Of a stretch of DNA of 64,000 nt, positions 57,211-64,000 are shown piece after piece (positions within the stretch are counted from its first letter, which is position 1; each line of letters opens with the position of its first letter). A program made the translations under genes and the position numbers. The DNA comes from Saprospiraceae bacterium (lineage in GTDB: Bacteria; Bacteroidota; Bacteroidia; Chitinophagales; Saprospiraceae), in contig JADJWN010000006.1 in assembly GCA_016716335.1 (NCBI GenBank), forward strand, positions 62,001-126,000, written 5' to 3'. Under the pieces are notes generated by a model. The model was not told the origin of the DNA. It worked only from the letters and a program-made list of their open reading frames with translations, and did no database searches.

Positions 57211-58469
57211 TCACAGGTTTTTGGTAAGCTGCTGTATGACTTTGAACTCGCTCAGGAAAACTTTGCCGATTACCCTGAATGCGGTGTAGAAAGGTATGGC
57301 GAGCACCATGCCGGGTATGCCGCCTATTTTAGCTCCGATCATTACAATCAGGAAAATCTCGAGCGGATGTGCCTTGACACTTTGGAAAATATATTGGGCT
57401 GAAGGATAATATTATCTATGAGCTGCATGACTGCAAAGACTATCAGCACCTTGGTGACCAGCGGTACTAAGGCTGAGTAAAAGGGCAAATCCAGATTGGA
57501 GGATATAGTGATCATCACTCCGAATGAGGCACCCAGAATCGGTCCGATGTAAGGAATCACATTCATCACTGCGGCAAAAAAACCAATCAGCAATGCATTT
57601 TTGACACCCAGCAATGACATCGCAGTAGATACAAATATGGTAATAATGGTCATCTGAAGAAGGATGCCGATAAAATACCGTATCAACAGATTGCTTGTCT
57701 CTTCCAGTGCCTGATGAGCCTGGGCTTCATATTTTTCGGGTACCACTGAAGTCAGCATCCGGTCAAAAAGTCCCTGTTCTCTCAGGAAGAAGAAACTGAT
57801 GAAAAAAACAGAAAGAATTCCTACCAACAGATTTCCGAATTTGCTCATCACGGAATTGAAAATCAGCTGAATATTGGCAGGATTGATATAATGAATGAGG
57901 CTTTTACGAAAGTTGTAGAAAAAATCATCCACTTCTGAGGAAGTTTCCTGATTTTTTACATTTTGCGGATTCCATGCCGAGGCATCCACTTTGATGTAGA
58001 GCTGGATGTTGGTGGCACTGCTTGAATCACCCGGAGGCAGCAATTCGATTTTTTCGGTATGAATCCAATCCTGATTTGTCAGCTGCTGAACCGTATCCCT
58101 CGCAGCCGGAGAGCTGTCCAATATGAATTTATTTTCTATCAACCAGTTTTTCCAGTCTCTTACCGGTTCTTCGAGTACATTTACAATTCTGTTGTAGTCA
58201 ATATTCGCCAGGTTTTTTGCCTGTGTGACCAAAGGTGGAATAAAAATCCAGATTAAAGTCAGAAATACGATGACAAAACCTACCAGGGTAATGATGGCAG
58301 CGGCTGTTCTGCCTGTAAATTTTCTTAAAAAACTGATAACCGGAGCCCCGATCATGGATAAGGCCCATGCAATCAGGACATAGGTTACAATGTCGCTGAG
58401 ATAGTACAAGACAGCTCCCACAATAATCAAGGTGAGTGCTGCCAGTCCATATTTGGTGTACGATTTCAA
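57211..58469 (-). CDS. AI-2E/PerM family membrane transporter (frameshifted near C-terminus)
   Basis: About 420 residues, seven to eight membrane helices with the typical central amphipathic region. The main frame ends at NIFSKVSRHIRSRFS; one base missing from the TTT at 57381-57383 restores SKSVKAHPLEIFLIVMIGAKIGGIPGMVLAIPFYTAFRV to the stop at 57211, the signature PerM C-terminus. The frame is open to 58604, but that overlaps the divergent amylase; TTG at 58469 gives a normal N-terminus and lies after a TACTTTTG box (near 58494, minus). Substrate of the family is debated. Confidence 0.85.
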
Positions 58470-58578
58470 TACCCGCTGTTTTATTCGGACAAAAGTAAAC
58501 TTTTTGCTTTTGCGTTTGTAAAAAATACTGTTTTCATTGTATCTTAGCGTATCTTTTACAATTACTGCTGCGATTAAT

Positions 58579-61500
58579 ATGTACAGAATATTTTTCAGGT
58601 TCATGGTTTGGCTGATTGTAGGTGTAGTTACAATAGCTATTCCTTTTTTTTCGTATGCACAGCAACCCGCAGTCCGACATAAAAAGACCGTGTTTCAGGG
58701 TTTTTGGTGGGATTACTGGAACAATAATTTTCCCAACAGTTGGGCTAATTATCTCACAGAACTGGCACCAAGACTCAAAGCCATGGGAGTAGATGCTGTA
58801 TGGGTGCCTCCTTTTTTATAAGAATAATGCTCCTTCTTCTGTGGGATATTCACCATTTGACCATTATGATCTGGGCGACAAATATCAGAAAGGACACCTT
58901 CGGTCAAGGGTGGGCACAAAAGGATGAGCTGCTCAGGATGGTAGCCATACTTCATGCCAACAGGATTGAGGTCATAGAAGACATGGTGCTGAATCATGTG
59001 GATAATGCCGGCAGCACAAATGGAGCAGGAGGTCAGGATCCTGAGCCCAATTTTTCCATGCAGACTGCTGCGGGTTATAAAAACTTTCGTTATACCAGCT
59101 ACAATAGTCCGGCAGGAAACGAAAGTGCCTGTGATTACCTATCCCGCAAAGGACGCTGGCCGAAAAACTATCACAATTTTCATCCACATCCCGGACATAA
59201 CTCTACCAATGAACCGGAGACAGAATCATTCTGGGGGCCTGACATCTGTTATGGATTTCAGAATAATGGTACCGGGAATGGATTCGGGCAGAGCTCCAAT
59301 TGTTCTGTTTTGTGCGGAGCCGGCTGCCATGATCCGAGCCAGTCATCAGGATACATGCGCAATCAGGTGCGGGACTGGACCCGATGGCTGGTGAAGCAGA
59401 CGGGTATAGATGGATTCAGATTTGATGCGGTCAAACATTTTCCATCTTTTGTCACTGAAGATGTATTGTGGAATACACAACACAATAACGGTTGGGCAAG
59501 CAAAGGCAATAAAATGTTTGCAGTAGGGGAGTGGGTAGGGAGTACTTCAGAACTGGATGCCTGGACATCCAACGTCCAGAACCGTGCCGGCACCTTTGAT
59601 TTCGGATTGCGGGGCTTCGGATCGGGACAAGGAATTTATGGTATGATATATGGAAACGGAGCTTTCAATCTCGGATCACTGCCCGGCTTGCAGCAAAACA
59701 TCAGATTTACGGACGTAGCCGGCGAAAGAATACACCGTACCGTTCCTTTTGTAAACAATCATGATACTTACCGACCTATACTCAACAGCAACGGAAATAT
59801 CACAGGCTGGAATACCGGACAGGAACTGGCGGCCCATATTGACCCGGGCGAACCGAGACTGGCGGCTGCCTATGCAATCATACATGCCATGGACGGCAAT
59901 CCGCAGCCTTTTTTTGAAGAGGTATTCAATGTGCGTAATACGAGCAAGAGGTGGACACATCAACCAACCAATGTTACAGACCTGCCCGTACATTCCGACC
60001 TTGCCAATATTATCAAGGCTCACGGTGCTCTGGATTTTAAAGGAGGGGTCTATAAAGTGCGCAGCGCCGAATCCAATCACTGGAATGTCGTAACTGGAAA
60101 CAACAGCAGTGCCGACCATATTGTGATAGAAAGAAGTGGCAAAGCCATCATAGCAGCTACTGACAGCTGGAGTCAGGATCAGGAGTCATGGGTCAACAGT
60201 GATTTTGCCCCCGGTACTGTACTTATGGATTATTCCGGAGGTATTGCGACAACCTCTACCGTACAAGCAGATCAGCGGGTCAATATCAGAACGAGAGCCG
60301 TAGGCTGGCCTTCTTTCAGCTACAATGCAGGATATGCCAATCCCGGTGCCCATTATCACGGATATTCCATCTGGGCACCCGTAGGTATAGATTTTGACGG
60401 ATATACCAAAGCACCCCTACCCACTACACAGGAATGGGAGATGGCTGACGATCTGGGCGACAGTCATTGTTCGTCTCTAGGTCAGGGAGGGATGCTTCCT
60501 GCCAACTCCTATGCCTATCGCATTGTGGGCAAAATATTTGCAGAAGGCAGCAGTAGTGTCAGTTATGATTTTTTTGATGATCCTGTAGTGACCGGAGTCA
60601 ACAATTGCATTGAATTCTATTCTTTGTCCGGACAAAAGCTCCACTGCAATTGCAATGTAAATGATTTCAGCGGAAATTTTACGGTGAATTCGACAGGCTG
60701 GGTTGTGATAAAAATCAGACACAATCCGGGTACGGGGTGTGAAGCTCTGATATGTGGCGAAAGCAACCCTGCTTCCGTCCCGGCTCAGAAAGCTTTTGTA
60801 AGGGTGAGTTATAATGCGCCTGCTGTAGTCAATACATCCGACTTTCCGGCGGATTTGTCTCAGCCTGTTCCATTCTGGACAGGAGCTGCCGATGATCAGA
60901 ATTACACCAACCCGAAAAACTGGGAAAAATGTACGATACCTGCTCTGCAAAACGGACAAAGAGTGCTGTATGTAAACGGATCTGCCACCGGAGCAGGTAC
61001 CGGAGTTTCGTGGACTCATGCCGTACCAAGTCTTGAAAAGGCCCTGGATGCCGCTGCGCAATGTGGCAATATTGATGAAATTTGGGTGGCAGCAGGCACC
61101 TATATACCCAATATAACGGCCAACAGAAGCAAAGGATTCAAGCTTCCACCTGGCATCCGTATATATGGAGGGTTCAACAATACTGGAAATCCAATATTTG
61201 CAGATCGAAATCCCGCTTTGTATCAAACCATATTGTCCGGAGATATTGGCGTAATCGGAGATGACTCTGATAATGTTTTTCACGTTGTCACATTGGATGC
61301 TACTACCGCCAATACAGTGATGGATGGATTTATTATTGAAAAGGGAAATGCAAATGGTTCCGGCATACACAGTAAGGGCGGAGGTATGCTGAATTACGGT
61401 AAGCTGGATATTAAAAATATTGTGGTCAGGCAAAATGCCGCTGTGAGTGGCGGAGCTGCTTTGCTGAATACCGGCAGTCTGGCCATACTTTCTGTCGAGG

Positions 61501-61604
61501 CAGTATCCATGCAGGACAGTCTCAGCTCTTTGGAGGGTACTGTGTTGAACGAGAATGAGGGTCAGATAACGGTCAAAAATTTTAACAATATTATTAAAAA
61601 CTGA
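58579..61604 (+). CDS. Secreted GH13 alpha-amylase with beta-helix-like C-terminal region (two frameshifts)
   Basis: About 1000 residues when joined. Signal peptide from the ATG at 58579 ends near SYAQ. The GH13 barrel starts VFQGFWWDYW. One extra T at the T6 tract 58812-58817 and one extra A at 58918-58921 break the frame; removing both gives PPFYKNNAPSSVGYSPFDHYDLGDKY and GTKDELLRM. Catalytic motifs: GFRFDAVKHF (Asp, near 59425), GEWVG (Glu, near 59527) and NNHD (near 59755). The last 280 residues include a DUF1565-like beta-helix (WVAAGTYIPN, YGGFNNTG). No T9SS tail is visible. Acts on external starch or glycogen. Confidence 0.87.
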
Positions 61605-61700
61605 ATTAAGCCGTCAGCCCTTGGGGATGTCAGAAGGCATGTTTGTTAAAAATAGATTAAATCACTCTGAAAAAATGCATGTTTGTTTGTTAAGCCATAC

Positions 61701-61716
61701 ATTTGTTGCAACAAAT
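61701..61716. promoter_or_regulatory. Perfect 16-bp palindrome upstream of yceI
   Basis: ATTTGTTGCAACAAAT is self-complementary throughout and lies 26 bp before the yceI ATG. Its form resembles operators of MarR-type regulators, which often control yceI genes. No regulator gene is in the neighbourhood, so the binding protein is unknown. Confidence 0.6.
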
Positions 61717-61742
61717 ATTTTAACAAATAAAAATCGTTAGTT

Positions 61743-62318
61743 ATGAGAAGTATTTTAGCATTTGTTTTCAGTGTATTGACAGTGGCACTTATTGCAGGGA
61801 ACGGTACTCCTAATGGCAAAGTGAATATCAATCTTGAAACCTCCAAAGTGGAGTGGAAAGGTTATAAGGTGTTGGGACAGCATGATGGATACGTGAAATT
61901 TAAAAGCGGAAGCTTGTATTTTGACAATGGTGTATTAGTAGGTGGTGAATTTGAGGTGGACATGGCATCATTGGTATGTACTGACCTGAGTGGAAAATCC
62001 AAGGACAATCTTGAGAACCATTTGAAGTCAGACGATTTTTTTGGAGTAGCCAAACATCCGGTATCTACTTTAAAAATCACCAAAGTTACCTCACGTGGTA
62101 AGGCAGGAGAATATAAAATTACTGCCAATCTGGCCATCAAAAACACAGTGAAGGAAATAAAATTTAATGCTACTGTGCTGGATGGTAAAGGTACAGCGGC
62201 CATTAAAGTGGACAGGTCTGATTATGATATCCGATATGGTTCAGGTTCGTTTTTTGACAATCTTGGAGACAAGACTATCTATGACGAATTTGATCTGAAT
62301 ATAATGTTAATGTATTAA
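61743..62318 (+). CDS. YceI family lipid-binding protein
   Basis: 191 residues. Signal peptide ends near LIAGN; then a lipocalin-like barrel with SKVEWKGYKVLGQHDGYVKF, GGEFEVDMASLVCTDL, HPVSTLKITKV and VDRSDYDIRYGSGSFF. YceI proteins bind polyisoprenoids in the periplasm and are often stress-induced. The palindrome just upstream suggests regulation by a repressor. The tandem RNA array begins about 130 bp downstream. Confidence 0.92.
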   Translation: MRSILAFVFSVLTVALIAGNGTPNGKVNINLETSKVEWKGYKVLGQHDGYVKFKSGSLYFDNGVLVGGEFEVDMASLVCTDLSGKSKDNLENHLKSDDFFGVAKHPVSTLKITKVTSRGKAGEYKITANLAIKNTVKEIKFNATVLDGKGTAAIKVDRSDYDIRYGSGSFFDNLGDKTIYDEFDLNIMLMY

Positions 62319-62336
62319 ATTTTTTACTTAAAGAAG

Positions 62337-62365
62337 TTTTGAGTATTAAAATTTGATTAAATTTG
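62337..62365 (+). promoter_or_regulatory. Promoter of the tandem RNA array
   Basis: TAAATTTG at 62358-62365 matches the TAnnTTTG -7 element; TTTTG at 62337-62341 is a -33-like box 16 bp upstream, slightly closer than the usual spacing. It predicts a start near 62371, about 80 nt before the first repeat. Confidence 0.55.
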
Positions 62366-62450
62366 CGGTGAAATTAATGAACAACGCTTAAACTACAGAA
62401 AGCAGATTGCATTAGATTCACAAGTAGGTTTGACATTGTACTAAGTTATA

Positions 62451-63062
62451 AAAGAGACAGTAGTTTTTTTCATAGTTAGAGGGTCGAATCGCCGGATTCG
62501 GCCCCTTTCAACGAAAAGAATAACGTCGGAAAACAGGTTTCAGTGAAGGCTGAGGCAAAAAGTAAATGAGGCAGGCACTGCAAAAAGAGACAGTAGTTTT
62601 TTTCATAGTTAGAGGGTCGAATCGCCGGATTCGGCCCCTTTCAACGAAAAGAATAACGTCGGAACAAAAGCTTTCAGTGAAGGCTGAAGCAGATAGTAAA
62701 AGAAGCAGGCACTGCAAAAGAGACAGTAGTTTTTTTCATAGTTAGAGGGTCGAATCGCCGGATTCGGCCCCTTTCAACGAAAGAAATAACGTCGGAAAAT
62801 AGGTTTCAGTGAAGACTGAGGCGAAAAGTAAAAGAGGCAGGCACTGCAAAAGAGACAGTAGTTTTTTTCATAGTTAGAGGGTCGAATCGCCGGATTCGGC
62901 CCCTTTCAACGAAAGAAATAACGTCGGAAAATAGGTTTCAGTGAAGACTGAGGCGAAAAGTAAAAGAGGCAGGCACTGCAAAAGAGACAGTAGTTTTTTT
63001 CATAGTTAGAGGGTCGAATCGCCGGATTCGGCCCCTTTCAACGAAAAAAATAACGTCGGAAT
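62451..63062 (+). ncRNA. Tandem array of five structured-RNA units
   Basis: Unit starts are 62451, 62584, 62717, 62849 and 62981, so the period is 132-133 bp. Each unit has an almost invariant 80-nt core (AAAGAGACAG ... TAACGTCGGA) and a more variable linker of about 52 nt; units 3 and 4 are identical. In the core GGGTCGAATC pairs with GATTCGGCCC around a GCCG loop (62481-62504 in unit 1); the single mismatch is G.U only on the + strand RNA. The linkers of units 1-4 carry a second stem, CAGTG/CACTG. No frame is open through the whole array, and the period rules out one coding repeat. With a promoter before and terminator after, this is probably a non-coding transcript. Confidence 0.7.
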
Positions 63063-63066
63063 AAAA

Positions 63067-63102
63067 GGGATAGCACAATTCAAAAATGCTGTCCCTTTTT
63101 TT
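63067..63102 (+). terminator. Intrinsic terminator of the RNA array
   Basis: GGGATAGCA (63067-63075) pairs with TGCTGTCCC (63087-63095), one G.U pair allowed on the + strand, followed by seven T. It takes the place of the linker after the fifth core. Confidence 0.85.
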
Positions 63103-63322
63103 GTTGTCTGCATTTTTGTTGGGGACAATCATAATTTCCACCTTGTGAATACTGCACAATTTTCTCAGTTGTGATTATTATCTGCCAAAGACTGCATCTG
63201 ATAAATGATTTATGTACTTTTACATTTGGCAATTTTATGTTTTCATAATATGAAATTATTTCAGGTGTCGCGAATATTCCATCATGAATTACCGGTAAAT
63301 TTCATATCTGCATTCGATTTAT

Positions 63323-63330
63323 TAACTTTG
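63323..63330 (+). promoter_or_regulatory. -7 box of dusB (TAACTTTG)
   Basis: TAACTTTG matches TAnnTTTG and lies 8 bp before the ATG, so the message is nearly leaderless. The space 63103-63322 shows nothing else I can name. Confidence 0.5.
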
Positions 63331-63338
63331 CGGCTGTT

Positions 63339-64000
63339 ATGGTAAAAATAGGAAATATTGAGTTGGGAGAATTCCCTCTTCTACTGGCTCCGATGGAGGA
63401 TGTCAGCGACCCGCCATTTCGGGCAGTCTGTAAGCAGAACGGAGCAGATCTGATGTACACTGAATTTATCTCGGTGGAAGGATTGATCAGGGATGCGGAT
63501 AAAAGTGTACAAAAACTGGATATCTACGATGACGAAAGACCAATCGGTATTCAGATATTCGGGGCAGAGATGGATTCCATGATGCAGGCAGCTGAAATCG
63601 TGGAGGCTGCTGGTCCTGAATTGCTGGACATCAATTACGGATGTCCTGTAAAAAAGGTAGTATGCAAACTTGCAGGAGCAGGTATATTGCAGGATATACC
63701 CAAAATGATACGACTTACGGAAGCTATTGTAAAATCCACCAAACTGCCGGTAACTGTAAAAACGAGACTGGGTTGGGATGAAAACAGCATGCACATCGTA
63801 GAGGTGGCAGAGAGATTGCAGGACATAGGTATACAGGCGATTTCCATACATGGTCGTACCCGTAAGCAAATGTATAAGGGAGAGGCAGACTGGACACTCA
63901 TCGGAAAGGTAAAGGAGAATCCCCGGATGCATATTCCAGTCTTTGGCAATGGCGATATTGACAGTCCGCAAAAGGCACTGGAGTACCGAAACAGATACGG
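63339..64000 (+). CDS. dusB: tRNA-dihydrouridine synthase (partial, 3' end outside window)
   Basis: 220 residues present. FMN TIM-barrel: LAPMEDVSDPPFR, DINYGCPVKKV with the catalytic Cys, VKTRLGWDE, and SIHGRTRKQMYKGEADW. It reduces uridines in the tRNA D-loop. The VEGLIRDADK and GEADW segments favour the DusB subgroup. Minus-strand frames at 63381-63971 are shadows. Confidence 0.93.
   Translation, partial: MVKIGNIELGEFPLLLAPMEDVSDPPFRAVCKQNGADLMYTEFISVEGLIRDADKSVQKLDIYDDERPIGIQIFGAEMDSMMQAAEIVEAAGPELLDINYGCPVKKVVCKLAGAGILQDIPKMIRLTEAIVKSTKLPVTVKTRLGWDENSMHIVEVAERLQDIGIQAISIHGRTRKQMYKGEADWTLIGKVKENPRMHIPVFGNGDIDSPQKALEYRNRY

Noticed and set aside
62480..62505. tRNA T-arm
   Set aside because: GGGTCGAATC resembles a T-loop, but there is no acceptor stem, D-arm or anticodon arm around it.
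62475..62515. Integron attC sites (GTTAGAG and CTTTCAAC around a hairpin)
   Set aside because: The GTT box comes before the AAC box, opposite to attC order, the consensus GTTRRRY is not met, and there are no cassettes or integrase.
62451..63062. CRISPR array
   Set aside because: The repeat is 80 nt with variable but homologous linkers, not unique spacers, and there are no cas genes.
62508..63159. Repeated minus-strand frames (ERGRIRRFDPLTMKK) through the tandem array as a coding repeat
   Set aside because: The frames are short, do not run through successive units, the period is 132-133 bp (not always a multiple of three), and the + strand carries hairpin, promoter and terminator features.
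63381..63971. 196-residue minus-strand frame
   Set aside because: Antisense shadow of dusB.

Overview
The window looks like chromosomal core DNA of a member of the Bacteroidota, most likely a Saprospiria-like lineage (lineage is inference). Supporting signs: a type IX secretion C-terminal sorting domain (35395-36585), a TonB-dependent receptor with a carboxypeptidase-like plug extension, serine palmitoyltransferase, an S16 protein with a long acidic tail, many TAnnTTTG-type -7 promoter boxes with very short leaders, no obvious Shine-Dalgarno sequences, and several TTG/GTG starts. No rRNA, tRNA, insertion sequence, prophage or CRISPR array is visible.

Layout. 1-4.5 kb: TerC-like protein (partial), a hemolysin-III-like protein and a three-gene MacAB/Lol-like exporter. 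4.5-9.8 kb: small membrane protein, ffh, a YidE/AspT-type transporter, then a lipoprotein-SCO-cytochrome c operon. 10-16 kb: orphan MacB-like permease, an ArgE-like deacetylase, an ECF sigma factor with a short membrane partner, an unknown gene and an amino-acid permease. 15.8-21.3 kb: folD, prmA, uvrC, mgsA, a G/T-skewed repeat region and a UDP-xylose-synthase-like gene. 21.5-25.5 kb: a compact sphingolipid/ceramide operon (spt, GNAT-fold acyltransferase, broken NAD-dependent reductase, lipid kinase). 25.5-33 kb: YigZ, ABC-F ATPase, unknown conserved protein, rpsP and a TonB receptor. 33-41.4 kb: oxidoreductase, glycosyltransferases, T9SS cargo protein, CvfB, YajC and the E1 component of a 2-oxoacid dehydrogenase. 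42-48 kb: SulP transporter plus beta-carbonic anhydrase, hydroxyacid dehydrogenase, flotillin/NfeD pair. 48-58 kb: exonuclease, acyltransferase, engB, envelope proteins, DctP-like protein, NTP-pyrophosphohydrolase, AlkB-like monooxygenase, aroK, PerM. 58.5-64 kb: a secreted GH13 amylase, yceI, a tandem structured-RNA array and dusB (partial).

Two things stand out. First, 62.3-63.1 kb carries five near-identical 132-133 bp units, each with a hairpin whose only non-Watson-Crick pair is a G.U on the + strand RNA. A Bacteroidota-type promoter lies in front and an intrinsic terminator replaces the linker after the last copy. This looks like an undescribed structured non-coding RNA transcription unit. 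Second, at least eleven clearly real genes, including the essential ffh and engB, are split by one-base (in one case one- or two-base) length changes in mostly homopolymeric tracts. That pattern points to sequence errors rather than gene decay, and I have annotated those genes as single loci. The ceramide-reductase-like gene is different: it has lost about 110-130 internal codons.
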